Of a stretch of DNA of 64,000 nt, positions 9,185 through 17,499 are shown in pieces (position 1 is the first letter of the stretch; each line of letters starts with the position of its first letter). The stretch is from positions 9,114,001 through 9,178,000 of the forward strand of contig NZ_CP049838.1 in NCBI RefSeq assembly GCF_013085465.1, written 5' to 3'. The stretch is from Streptomyces asoensis. GTDB lineage: Bacteria > Actinomycetota > Actinomycetes > Streptomycetales > Streptomycetaceae. The notes below the pieces were generated by a model. That model did no database searches. It had not been told where the DNA came from and saw nothing but the letters and a program-made list of their open reading frames with translations. A program made the translations under genes and the position numbers.

Positions 9185-10458
9185 CCCAGGGTTACCCGAC
9201 CGGGACGAACGCAGGTCCCGACCGGACACCGGCCTTCGGCGTCCCTCAGCAGCGGACCGCGCAAGGCCTCCCGGAACCACCCGCCACGGCCGGGGCCGGG
9301 GGCACGATCGGCGCGAAGAAGCCGGGACGCGACCGCTACCTCGACCTGCTGCGCACGATCGCCCTGGTCCGTGTGGTCGTCTACCACCTGTTCGGCTGGG
9401 CCTGGCTCACCGTGCTGTTCCCGTCCATGGGCGTCATGTTCGCCCTGGCGGGCTCGCTGATGGCGCGCTCGCTGAAGCGTCCGCCACTGGGCGTGATCCG
9501 GGACCGCGTCCGGCGACTGCTGCCGCCGTTGTGGCTGTTCGGCGCGGCCGTCCTGACGCTGATGTTCGCCGGCGGCTGGAACCCGCTGAAGGACCCCGAC
9601 CACGGGGGCGCCCTGGGCGTCGTCGAACTGCTCAACTACATCGTCCCGCTGGGCGCGCCTCCGTTCCCCTGGGACATCGGCTCCAAGTCCGGCCTGCTGG
9701 AGAACACCTGGGCGGTCCAGGCGGCGGGTGTGCTCTGGTACCTGCGGGCCTACCTGTGGTTCGTGCTCGCCTCGCCGCTGCTGCTCCGGGCGTTCCGCCG
9801 AGCGCCCTGGGCCACGCTGTTCGCGCCGCTCGCGCTGACGGCGGTGGTGGGCACCGGCCTGGTGTCCATACCCGGCGAGACCGGCAACGCGGTCAGCGAC
9901 TTCGCCGTCTACGGCAGCTGCTGGGTCCTGGGCTTCGCCCACCAGGAGGGGCTGCTCGCGCGGATACCCCGCTACGCGGCGGTCTCCTGCTCCGTACTCG
10001 TGATGGCCTTCGGCCTGTGGTGGGCCTCGGGGCACCTGGGACCGGACGGCTGGGACCTCAACGACATCCCGCTGGCCCAGGCCGCCTGGTCCTTCGGGTT
10101 CGTGGTGATCCTGCTCCAGTACTCGCCCTCGTGGCAGGAACTCCCGCGCGGACTGGCCCGTTGGGACAGGCTGATCACGCTCTCGAACAACCGCGCCGTC
10201 ACGATCTACCTGTGGCACAACCTGCTGATCATGGCCACGGTCCCGATCATCGACCTGGCGTACGGGCTCCCCTTCATGGAGAGCCGGAGCGCCACGGCCA
10301 CCCTCGACTCCACGTACATGCTGTGGATGTTCGCGCTGGTCTGGCCCCTCATCGGAGTGATGATCCTCGCGACCGGCTGGATGGAGGACCTCGCGGCGAA
10401 GAGGAAGCCACGCCTGTGGCCCGACGGCCGCAAGAGCAAGGCGCGACGCGCGAAATAG
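9181..10458 (+). CDS. Membrane O-acyltransferase (acyltransferase-3 family)
   Basis: This is a multi-pass acyltransferase-3 protein of 425 residues. It has the family's N-terminal pattern (RYLDLLRTIALVRVVVYHLFGW, with the conserved His) and about ten hydrophobic segments. Such enzymes move acyl groups across the membrane onto extracellular sugars. The ATG at 9181 overlaps the matB stop (ATGA). I prefer it to the much longer open frame from 8695, which is only the shadow of matB. Acylation of the MatB polymer is an inference from this coupling. The C-terminus is basic (KAKRKPRL-like, KSKARRAK). Confidence 0.85.
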   Translation: MTQGYPTGTNAGPDRTPAFGVPQQRTAQGLPEPPATAGAGGTIGAKKPGRDRYLDLLRTIALVRVVVYHLFGWAWLTVLFPSMGVMFALAGSLMARSLKRPPLGVIRDRVRRLLPPLWLFGAAVLTLMFAGGWNPLKDPDHGGALGVVELLNYIVPLGAPPFPWDIGSKSGLLENTWAVQAAGVLWYLRAYLWFVLASPLLLRAFRRAPWATLFAPLALTAVVGTGLVSIPGETGNAVSDFAVYGSCWVLGFAHQEGLLARIPRYAAVSCSVLVMAFGLWWASGHLGPDGWDLNDIPLAQAAWSFGFVVILLQYSPSWQELPRGLARWDRLITLSNNRAVTIYLWHNLLIMATVPIIDLAYGLPFMESRSATATLDSTYMLWMFALVWPLIGVMILATGWMEDLAAKRKPRLWPDGRKSKARRAK

Positions 10459-10477
10459 GGACCGCGGACCGATGATC

Positions 10478-10510
10478 ACGGGTGCCGCCGCCGTGTGCGG
10501 CGGCACCCGT
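10478..10510 (+). terminator. Terminator of the mat-like operon
   Basis: A perfect 14-bp inverted repeat (ACGGGTGCCGCCGC / GCGGCGGCACCCGT) with a 5-nt loop begins 20 bp after the acyltransferase stop codon. It is followed by TTC rather than a U-tract, which is usual for Streptomyces terminators. Confidence 0.8.
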
Positions 10511-10688
10511 TTCGGTTCCGCGTTCCGTGCCACCGGCACGAAAGGCGTGAACGGCACGAACGGCACGTCGACAGCGACCGGCCGCGCCGGGCGTGTCCGC
10601 CGGCGATCCGCAGCCAGCCGGACGTGGACGGGCTGAGCAACGGCGGCCGAGCGGCATGATGCCCGAAGTGCGCCGACGGGGGGACCGT

Positions 10689-11113
10689 TCGCGACCCGCG
10701 ACCCGCGACCCGCGACCCGCGACCCGCGCCTCGACCCGCGCCGCGACCCGCGCCGCGACCCACACCCGCGACCCGCGGCCCTCGACCCGCGGCGCGGCCC
10801 ACACCCGCGGCCCGCGACCCGCGCCGCGGCCCACACCCGCGGCCCGTGGCCCGCGCCGCGACCCGCGACCCACACCCGCGGCCCGCGCCGCGACCCGCGG
10901 CCCACACCCGCGGCCCGTGGCCCGCGCCGCGACCCGCGACCCACACCCGTGGCCCGCGCCGCGACCCGCGACCCACACCCGCGGCCCGCGCCGCGACCCG
11001 CGGCCCACACCCGCGGCCCACGACCCGCGCCGCGACCCTCGACCCGCGCCGCGACCCACACCCACGACCCGCGCCGCGACCCACACCCGCGGCCCGCGGC
11101 CCGCGCCGCGGCC
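10689..11113. repeat. Dense heptamer-based tandem repeat array, non-coding
   Basis: About 425 bp consist almost only of the heptamers GACCCGC, GGCCCGC, GACCCAC, GGCCCAC and ACCCGCG. They begin as five near-perfect GACCCGC copies, then form higher-order blocks of roughly 30-70 bp (for example GCGCCGC GACCCGC GACCCAC ACCCGCG). All six frames stay open through it, which explains several long spurious ORFs. The wider gene-free gap 10511-11501 otherwise shows only unique GC-rich sequence with no convincing gene; the ABC operon promoter presumably lies in 11200-11490. I saw no terminal inverted repeats and no CRISPR-type spacer pattern. Confidence 0.85.
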
Positions 11114-11501
11114 CGGGGCCGGCCCGGCCCGCAGGGCTGCTGGGCTCGGCCAGGCCGGCGAGTCACCCGTCGTCTCCGGCACCCGCCTCAAGGGCCGTCG
11201 CGAGAGTCCGGTGGACAGACCCCCTTCACGGGCTTGTGGGCATCGCCACGCTCCCGTCCGCCATCGCCGGATCGGCGACGAAGACGGTGTCCTGGGCCCG
11301 CTCACCTGAGGAGCGGGCCCCGCCCGCCCGCGGCTACCCGCGGCCCATCTCCCTGGGCACCCGCACAACCCCGCCGACCTCCCGTTGGGGTGGCGCAGCG
11401 ACCCCGCGTCCGTGCCTGTACCGCCCCTCCTCCGTCGTGCTGTCGTGAGCTCCCCTTCCCCCGAAACTCCGTGCCCGCCGGTACGGATCCGAGGAGCCGC
11501 G

Positions 11502-12284
11502 ATGCCCGGAGTACCCCCGCAGGAGCGGCCCGCGCTGCACGTCGAGGGTCTCGACGTGACGTACGGGCGGGCCTTGTCAGCCCTGCGCTCCGTGTCCCTG
11601 ACCGTCCCGCACGGCGCGGTCGTGGCGCTGCTGGGCGCCAACGGCGCCGGCAAGTCCACGCTGCTGCGGGCGGTGTCGGGCACCCTGCGCCTGCACCGCG
11701 GCACCGTCACGGCCGGCCTCGTCCGCTACGGAGACACGGTCCTGGACGGCCGTGACCCGGTGGCGGCGGTGCGGGCCGGCGTCGTCCAGGTCCCGGAGGG
11801 CCGCCGGGTCTTCGCCGGCCTGACCGTGGAGGAGAACCTGCGCTCCGGTGGCCTCGGCCTCGGCCGAAGGGCGCCCGAACAGGTCAGGGAGGCCCGCGAC
11901 CGCGTGTACACACTGTTCCCCGTGCTCGCCGAACGCGGTCGGCAGGCGGCCGGTCTGCTGTCCGGGGGAGAGCAGCAGATGCTGGCCATCGGCCGGGCAC
12001 TGATGGCCGCGCCACGGCTGCTCCTGCTCGACGAGCCCTCCCTCGGCCTGGCCCCGCGCATGGTGTTCCGGATCGCCGAGGTGATCCGCGAGATCAACGC
12101 CCAGGGCACGGCCGTCCTGCTGGTCGAACAGAACGCGGGCATGGCGCTGTCCCTCGCCGACCACGCCTACGTCCTGGAAGTGGGCGAGGTCCGGCTGTCC
12201 GGCCCGGCCGACGACCTCGCGAGCACGGATGCGGTACGGCGCCTCTACCTCGGTGACGACGCGGGCGACCAGGGGGCCGCGTGA
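11502..12284 (+). CDS. livF: ABC transporter ATP-binding protein, LivF type
   Basis: This is a 260-residue ABC ATPase of the branched-chain amino acid (HAAT) family. It has Walker A GANGAGKST, signature LSGGEQQ, Walker B LLLLDEPSLGLAP and the LivF-type H-loop region LLVEQNAGMALSLADHAYVLE. The ATG at 11502 has a GAGGAG ribosome-binding site at 11491; the open frame extends upstream to 11385 but without family similarity. It opens a five-gene operon and overlaps the next gene by 4 nt. The real solute may be an amino acid, urea or another small molecule. Confidence 0.9.
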   Translation: MPGVPPQERPALHVEGLDVTYGRALSALRSVSLTVPHGAVVALLGANGAGKSTLLRAVSGTLRLHRGTVTAGLVRYGDTVLDGRDPVAAVRAGVVQVPEGRRVFAGLTVEENLRSGGLGLGRRAPEQVREARDRVYTLFPVLAERGRQAAGLLSGGEQQMLAIGRALMAAPRLLLLDEPSLGLAPRMVFRIAEVIREINAQGTAVLLVEQNAGMALSLADHAYVLEVGEVRLSGPADDLASTDAVRRLYLGDDAGDQGAA

Positions 12285-13171
12285 GCCTGCGCCCCACCAC
12301 CGCCACCGCTCCCGGCCGTCTCGCGGCAGCACCTCCCGAACTCCGGGTTCAGGACGTGACCGTGCGCTTCGCCGGCCTGACCGCGCTGGACACGGTGTCG
12401 TTCACCGTCGCCCCGGGTTCCGTGCACGCCCTGATCGGCCCCAACGGCGCCGGGAAGTCCACCTGTTTCAACGTCCTGTCGGGCCTGTACCGCCCGGCGT
12501 CCGGACAGGTCCGGCTCGGCGACGAGACACTCACCGGACTCGCGCCCCACCGGATCGCCGCCCTCGGCGTGGCCCGCACCTTCCAGAACATCGTCACCAC
12601 CGAGGGCACCGTCGCCGACAACCTCATGCTCGGCCGGCACGTCCTCTCCCACGCGGGCTTCGCCGCGACCGCCCTCCGGCTGCCCCGAGCGGTGCGCGAA
12701 CAGCGCGCCCACCTCGCCCGGGCCCGGGAGATCGCCGAACTCACCGGACTGGCGGCCCGCTTCGAGACGCCCGTCGCCCTGCTGTCGTACGGCGACCGCA
12801 AACGCGTGGAGCTCGCCCGAGCCCTCTGTCTCGAGCCGCGCGTCCTGCTGCTCGACGAGCCGGTGGCCGGCATGAACGGCGCCGAACGCGCCCGGACGGC
12901 CGAGGTGATCGACACCGTCCGCGCGGAACTCGGCCTGTCCGTCCTGCTGGTGGAGCACGACATGGGCCTCGTGATGCGCCTCGCCGACGAGGTCACGGTG
13001 CTCGACTTCGGCCGGTGCATCGCCCACGGCACCCCCGACGAGGTCCGCCGCCATCCCGAAGTACTGCGCGCCTACCTCGGCACCCCCGGGGAGGACACCC
13101 CCGCGGAGGGCACCACCGAACAGGGCACCGCCCTCGAAGAGGAAACCGACTCCGAAGGGGACCCCGTATGA
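12281..13171 (+). CDS. livG: ABC transporter ATP-binding protein, LivG type
   Basis: This is the second ATPase of the HAAT transporter, 296 residues. It has Walker A GPNGAGKST, signature LSYGDRKRVELARAL, Walker B VLLLDEPVAGMN and a LivG-type C-terminus (VLDFGRCIAHGTPDEV). The GTG start at 12281 overlaps the livF stop, and its own stop overlaps the livH start (ATGA). An acidic tail of about 25 residues (GEDTPAEGTTEQG..., ending EGDPV) extends beyond the usual LivG end and looks disordered. Confidence 0.9.
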   Translation: MSLRPTTATAPGRLAAAPPELRVQDVTVRFAGLTALDTVSFTVAPGSVHALIGPNGAGKSTCFNVLSGLYRPASGQVRLGDETLTGLAPHRIAALGVARTFQNIVTTEGTVADNLMLGRHVLSHAGFAATALRLPRAVREQRAHLARAREIAELTGLAARFETPVALLSYGDRKRVELARALCLEPRVLLLDEPVAGMNGAERARTAEVIDTVRAELGLSVLLVEHDMGLVMRLADEVTVLDFGRCIAHGTPDEVRRHPEVLRAYLGTPGEDTPAEGTTEQGTALEEETDSEGDPV

Positions 13172-14064
13172 CCGCCTTCCTCGACAGCATCCTCACCGGG
13201 CTCGCGCTCGGCGCGGTCTACGCACTGGTAGCGCTCGGCTTCGTCGTGATCTTCAAGGCGTCGGGGGTGCTCAACTTCGCCCACGGATCGCTGCTGCTGT
13301 TCGGCGGCTACCTCGTCGCCGTCCTCCACGACGACCTCGGTTTCGCCGGCGCCCTCGCGGTGGCCGTCCTGGCGACCGCGGCGCTCGCCGGAGCCCTCGA
13401 CCGGCTGCTGCTCCAGCGCGGCGACCCCGACCCGCAGGCCGCCCATGTGCAGACCATCGTCACCATCGGCGTGGACATCGTGCTGCTCACCGACCTCTCC
13501 CGGCGCATCGGCGGCGACCTGCTGCCCCTCGGCGACCCGTGGGGCGACTCGGTCACCCGCCTCGGCTCGGTGACCGTCGCCGACAGCCGGCTCGCCGCGA
13601 TCGCCGTCTCCGCGCTCGCCATCGGCGCCGTCTTCGCCCTGTTCCGCTACACGTCCTGGGGCCTCGCCCTGCGGGCCGCCGCGGAGGACACGGAGGCCGC
13701 CGCGCTGATGGGTGTACGGCTCAGCCGGGTGCGCATGCTCGCCTGGTGCCTGGCCGGCGCCCTGGCCGCGCTGGCCGCCGTGTTCCTCGCCGCGTTCCCC
13801 GCCCCCGGGCTGGAACGGACCACCGGTCAGATCGCCCTCAAGGCCTTCCCGGCGGCGATCCTCGGCGGCCTGACCTCTCCACCCGGCGCCCTGGCCGGCA
13901 GCCTGCTGATCGGCCTGACCGAGGCCCTGGCAGCCGGCTACCAGTCCGAACTGCACGTGCTGGGCGAGGGGTTCGGCGACGTCGCCCCGTACGCCGTCAT
14001 GGTGGCCGTCCTGCTGGTGCGGCCCACCGGACTGTTCGGCGCGAAGGGAGCGGCTCGTGTCTGA
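13168..14064 (+). CDS. livH: Branched-chain amino acid-type ABC permease, LivH
   Basis: This is an integral-membrane permease of 298 residues with about eight hydrophobic helices. It starts like other LivH proteins (LTGLALGAVYALVALGFVVI, then NFAHGSL). The EAA-like cytoplasmic loop contacting the ATPases is represented by ALRAAAEDTEAAALMGV. The start codon overlaps the livG stop and its 3' end overlaps livM by 8 nt, so the subunits should be translated together. Confidence 0.88.
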   Translation: MTAFLDSILTGLALGAVYALVALGFVVIFKASGVLNFAHGSLLLFGGYLVAVLHDDLGFAGALAVAVLATAALAGALDRLLLQRGDPDPQAAHVQTIVTIGVDIVLLTDLSRRIGGDLLPLGDPWGDSVTRLGSVTVADSRLAAIAVSALAIGAVFALFRYTSWGLALRAAAEDTEAAALMGVRLSRVRMLAWCLAGALAALAAVFLAAFPAPGLERTTGQIALKAFPAAILGGLTSPPGALAGSLLIGLTEALAAGYQSELHVLGEGFGDVAPYAVMVAVLLVRPTGLFGAKGAARV

Positions 14065-15169
14065 GCGGATCCCCAAGGGCGCCGTCGTGCTCCTGGCCGC
14101 GCTCCTCCTGTGCGCGCCGCCCTTCTACCTGGACGCCTTCTGGCTGCGCATCGGCCTGTTCTCGATGGCCGCCGCCATCGGCGCCGTCGGCCTCGGCCTG
14201 CTCACCGGCACCGCCGGCCAGCTCTCCCTGGGGCACGCCTTCTTCCTCGCCGTGGGCGCCTACGGCTACACCTGGCTGGCCGGAGAACCCGGCCCGGGAC
14301 TGCCGACCGCGCTCGCCGCGGTCCTCGCCGTGCTGCTCGCCGGGGCGGCGGGCGGACTGTTCAGTCCCGTCGCCGGGCGCGTGCGCGGCATCTACCTGGG
14401 CGTCGCCACGCTCGCCCTGGTCTTCCTGGGCCACCACGTGCTGCTCACCGCCGACTCCGTCACGGGCGGGTTCAACGGCCGCTCCGTGCCCCCGCTGAGC
14501 ATCGGCGGGTTCTCCTTCACCGACGACGACCCGGGACTCGTCGTCCTCGGCGTGCCGTTCGGCGCCGAGGAGCGCCTGTGGTTCCTCGGCCTCGCGCTGC
14601 TGGCCGTCACCTGGTGGACCGCGCGCGGCCTGCTGCGCGGACGCCCGGGGCGCGCCCTCGCGGCCCTGCGCGACAGCGAGACGGCGGCCGCGGTGATGGG
14701 CGTCGACGTCGCCCGCCACCGCTCGGCGGCCTTCGTCGTGTCGTCGATGTACGCGGGCCTCGCGGGGGTGCTGCTCGCGCTGGCCTTCCGGCGGGTCGTC
14801 CCCGACTACTTCGGCCTGGCCCTCTCGGTCGACTACCTGGCGATGATCGTGATCGGCGGCCTCGGCTCGGTGGCCGGGGCAGCCGCGGGCGCCGTCTTCG
14901 TCACCGCGCTGCCCCTGCTGATGACCCGTTACGCCGACCAGCTGCCCCTGGTGACCGCCCCCGGCACCACCGAAGGCGGGGTGGGCCCGACCGAGGCGGC
15001 CCGCTACCTCTACGGCGCGGCGATCGTCCTGGTCCTGCTGTACGCCCCCGACGGACTGCGCGGCATCACCCGCCGCGTCCGCACCCGTCTGCGCCCCGCC
15101 GACCCGGCCCCGGCGCCCGCCACCCGTCCATCCGCCTCCGCCGTCCGAACCAAGGAGCCCACCCCGTGA
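14057..15169 (+). CDS. livM: Branched-chain amino acid-type ABC permease, LivM
   Basis: This is the partner permease of LivH, 370 residues with roughly ten hydrophobic segments. It has LivM hallmarks such as GTAGQLSLGHAFFLAVGAY, the cytoplasmic loop ALAALRDSETAAAVMGVDV and IGGLGSVAGAAAGAVF. The GTG at 14057 overlaps livH; the stop overlaps the start of the binding-protein gene. The last 30 residues are Pro/Ala-rich and probably cytosolic. Confidence 0.88.
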   Translation: MSERIPKGAVVLLAALLLCAPPFYLDAFWLRIGLFSMAAAIGAVGLGLLTGTAGQLSLGHAFFLAVGAYGYTWLAGEPGPGLPTALAAVLAVLLAGAAGGLFSPVAGRVRGIYLGVATLALVFLGHHVLLTADSVTGGFNGRSVPPLSIGGFSFTDDDPGLVVLGVPFGAEERLWFLGLALLAVTWWTARGLLRGRPGRALAALRDSETAAAVMGVDVARHRSAAFVVSSMYAGLAGVLLALAFRRVVPDYFGLALSVDYLAMIVIGGLGSVAGAAAGAVFVTALPLLMTRYADQLPLVTAPGTTEGGVGPTEAARYLYGAAIVLVLLYAPDGLRGITRRVRTRLRPADPAPAPATRPSASAVRTKEPTP

Positions 15170-16443
15170 ACCGCACGCACCACAGACACCGCGTCCCCGG
15201 AACCCTTCTCGCCGCCGCGCTCGCGGCCCTGCTCGTCGCGGCCACCGGATGCAGCTCCAAGGCGGACGGCGACGGCGGCTCCGACAGCGCCGACGGCGTC
15301 AAGTCCGGCCCGGGGGTGACCGCGAAGACCATCAGACTCGGCGCCCTCACCGACCTGACGGGCCCCTACGCCACCCTCGGCAAGAGCATCGTGCAGGCCC
15401 AGCAGATGTGGGCCGACGAGACCAACGCGGCCGGCGGCATCTGCGACCGCAAGGTCGAGATCGTCGTCAAGGACCATGGCTACGACGTGCAGAAGGCGGT
15501 CACCGCCTACGCCGACCTCTCCCCGGACGTGGTCGCGCTGCCGCAGGTCATCGGATCCCCCGTCGTCGCCGCCCTCCTCGACGACATCGAGAGCGACCAC
15601 CTGCTCACCTTCCCGCAGGCCTGGGCGGCCTCCCTGCTGGGCAAGGACTCCGTCCAGGTCATGGGCACCACCTACGACGTCGACATGCTCGCGGCCGTCG
15701 ACTTCCTCACCCGCACCAAGGGCCTCGCCAAGGGTGACTCCATCGGACACGTCTACTTCGAGGGCGACTACGGCGCCAACGCCCTGGAGGGCTCGACCTG
15801 GGCGGCCGAAAAGGCCGGGCTGAAGATCGTCCCGCAGAAGATCAAGGCGACGGACACGGATCTGACCGCTCAGGTGTCGGCGCTGAGCAAGGCAGGCGTG
15901 AAGGCCGTCCTGATCAGCGCCGGCCCGGCCCAGACGGCCTCCCTGGTCGGTGTCGCCGCCTCCCGCGGACTGAAGGTGCCCGTCGTCAGCAGCGCACCCG
16001 GCTTCGCGCCACAGTTGTTGAAGACGCCCGCGGCACCGGCCCTGCTGGGCATGCTGAACGTGGTCAGCGCGGCGCCCGCCGTCAGCTCGGACCTGCCCGG
16101 TGTCCAGAAGATGGTGACCGCGTACGGGAAGAAGTACCCGGCCTCCCCGGTGGACTCCGGGGTGCTGTCCGGCTACAACGCCGCCCAACTGCTGGGCGCC
16201 GACCTGAAGAAGGCCTGCGCGGCCGGCAGCCTCGCCCGGGAGGACGTGGTGAAGGCGCACCGCGGGCAGAAGAGCGTCGACACCGGACTCGGCTCCCCGC
16301 AGGACTTCTCCGACGTGTCCCGGCCCGCCGCCCTGTCGACCTATGTGCTCAAGCCGGACGCGAAGGCGGTCGGCGGCCTGGTGGGCGTGGAGGACGCGCA
16401 TGAGGCGCCGGGCGTGACGGAGTACCTGGCGAACCGCTCCTGA
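15166..16443 (+). CDS. livK: HAAT-family solute-binding lipoprotein, LivK type
   Basis: This is a 425-residue periplasmic-binding-protein-fold lipoprotein of the Leu/Ile/Val receptor family. The N-terminus has a basic stretch, a hydrophobic core and a lipobox (VAATGCSS, Cys at about 26), so it is anchored outside the membrane. The mature part begins with the typical IRLGALTDLTGPYATLGKS. It is encoded last in the operon, after both ATPases and permeases, and overlaps livM by 4 nt. The ligand is not predictable here. Confidence 0.87.
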   Translation: MNRTHHRHRVPGTLLAAALAALLVAATGCSSKADGDGGSDSADGVKSGPGVTAKTIRLGALTDLTGPYATLGKSIVQAQQMWADETNAAGGICDRKVEIVVKDHGYDVQKAVTAYADLSPDVVALPQVIGSPVVAALLDDIESDHLLTFPQAWAASLLGKDSVQVMGTTYDVDMLAAVDFLTRTKGLAKGDSIGHVYFEGDYGANALEGSTWAAEKAGLKIVPQKIKATDTDLTAQVSALSKAGVKAVLISAGPAQTASLVGVAASRGLKVPVVSSAPGFAPQLLKTPAAPALLGMLNVVSAAPAVSSDLPGVQKMVTAYGKKYPASPVDSGVLSGYNAAQLLGADLKKACAAGSLAREDVVKAHRGQKSVDTGLGSPQDFSDVSRPAALSTYVLKPDAKAVGGLVGVEDAHEAPGVTEYLANRS

Positions 16444-16457
16444 CCCGCACTCCCGTG

Positions 16458-16480
16458 ATTCAGCGGCCGTGCTGCTGAAT
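16458..16480 (+). terminator. Weak hairpin after livK
   Basis: A 7-bp inverted repeat ATTCAGC / GCTGAAT with a 9-nt loop starts 15 bp after the livK stop. It may end the ABC operon; there is no U-tract. Confidence 0.35.
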
Positions 16481-16535
16481 GCGTTCGCTTATCTCCATTG
16501 GACCCGCGGCCGACGGCGGGGCCAGGCTGGAGGAC

Positions 16536-16572
16536 GTCCGGTGCACCGCGATCACCTTCCGGTGCACCGGAC
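16536..16572 (+). promoter_or_regulatory. Paired palindromic operator upstream of the aldo/keto reductase
   Basis: A perfect 13-bp inverted repeat (GTCCGGTGCACCG, 11-nt spacer, CGGTGCACCGGAC) contains two copies of the perfect palindrome CGGTGCACCG, at 16539-16548 and 16560-16569. Their centres are 21 bp apart, two helical turns, as expected for two dimers bound on the same DNA face. The site ends 40 bp before the reductase start. No regulator gene is adjacent. Confidence 0.65.
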
Positions 16573-16612
16573 TTCCCCCTGCCCGCCCGCATCCGAAAGA
16601 GGTCGCGAGCCC

Positions 16613-17473
16613 ATGCAGACCCGCCGTATCGGTGACCTGGACATCAGTGCGATCGGCCTCGGCGCCATGCCCATGTCGATCGAAGGACGACCGGACGAGA
16701 CCCGGTCCCTCGCCACGATCCACGCCGCACTGGACGCCGGTGTCACCCTGATCGACACCGCGGACGCCTACCACCTCCACGCCGACGAGGTCGGCCACAA
16801 CGAGACCCTGATCGCCAAGGCCCTCGCCGGCCACCACCGGGGACGGGACGTCCTGGTCGCCACCAAGGGCGGCCATCTGCGCCCCGGCGACGGCAGCTGG
16901 ACCCTGGACGGCAGCCCCGCACACCTCAGGGCGGCCTGCGAGGCGTCGCTGCGCCGGCTCGGCGTGGACGCCATCGGCCTCTACCAGTTCCACCGCCCCG
17001 ACCCGCGGATCCCCTACGAAGAGTCCGTCGGCGCGGTACGGGAGCTGCTGGACGAGGGCAAGATCCGGGCCGCCGGCATCTCCAACGCGAACCCCGAGCA
17101 GATCAGGCAGGCGAACGACATCCTCGGCGGGCGCCTGGTCGCCGTGCAGAACCAGTTCTCCCCGGCCTTCCGCTCCAGCGAGCCCGAACTGCGTCTGTGC
17201 GACGAACTCGGCATCGCGTTCCTGCCGTGGAGCCCGCTCGGCGGCATCTCCCGGGCCCGCGAACTGGGCTCCTCCTACGCCCCGTTCGCCCATGTGGCCG
17301 AGGCCCACGGGGTCAGCCCGCAACGGGTGTGCCTGGCCTGGATGCTCGCCAGGTCACCGGTCGTGGTGCCCATTCCCGGCGCCAGCCGCCCCGAGACGAT
17401 CCTCGACTCCCTCGCCGCGACGGACCTCGTCCTCACCGCCGCCGAACTCGCCGAGCTGGACGCCGCCCTCTGA
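16613..17473 (+). CDS. Aldo/keto reductase
   Basis: This is an NADPH-dependent aldo/keto reductase of 286 residues. The N-terminus has the family pattern ISAIGLGAMPMS. Asp48-Ala-Tyr in TADAYHLHADE and Lys in ATKGGH belong to the catalytic tetrad, and the C-terminal cofactor loop is PVVVPIPGASRPE. The ATG at 16613 has GAAAGAGG upstream at 16595. Only 26 bp separate it from the ABC exporter gene, so the two are probably co-transcribed from the promoter carrying the paired palindromes. The substrate is unknown. Confidence 0.87.
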   Translation: MQTRRIGDLDISAIGLGAMPMSIEGRPDETRSLATIHAALDAGVTLIDTADAYHLHADEVGHNETLIAKALAGHHRGRDVLVATKGGHLRPGDGSWTLDGSPAHLRAACEASLRRLGVDAIGLYQFHRPDPRIPYEESVGAVRELLDEGKIRAAGISNANPEQIRQANDILGGRLVAVQNQFSPAFRSSEPELRLCDELGIAFLPWSPLGGISRARELGSSYAPFAHVAEAHGVSPQRVCLAWMLARSPVVVPIPGASRPETILDSLAATDLVLTAAELAELDAAL

Positions 17474-17499
17474 CACGACCACCAGGAGGACCGCCGTCC

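Noticed and set aside
7616..9280. 554-codon minus-strand ORF over matB
   Set aside because: The matB motifs are unambiguous on the plus strand; the minus frame is a shadow.
10689..11113. CRISPR-like array
   Set aside because: There are no constant repeats separated by unique spacers and no cas genes; the repeat is heptamer-based and continuous.
10593..11755. Several long overlapping ORFs on both strands (Arg/Pro/Thr-rich proteins)
   Set aside because: They are produced by the heptamer repeat, which contains no stop codons in any frame; composition is repeat-driven and there are no ribosome-binding sites.
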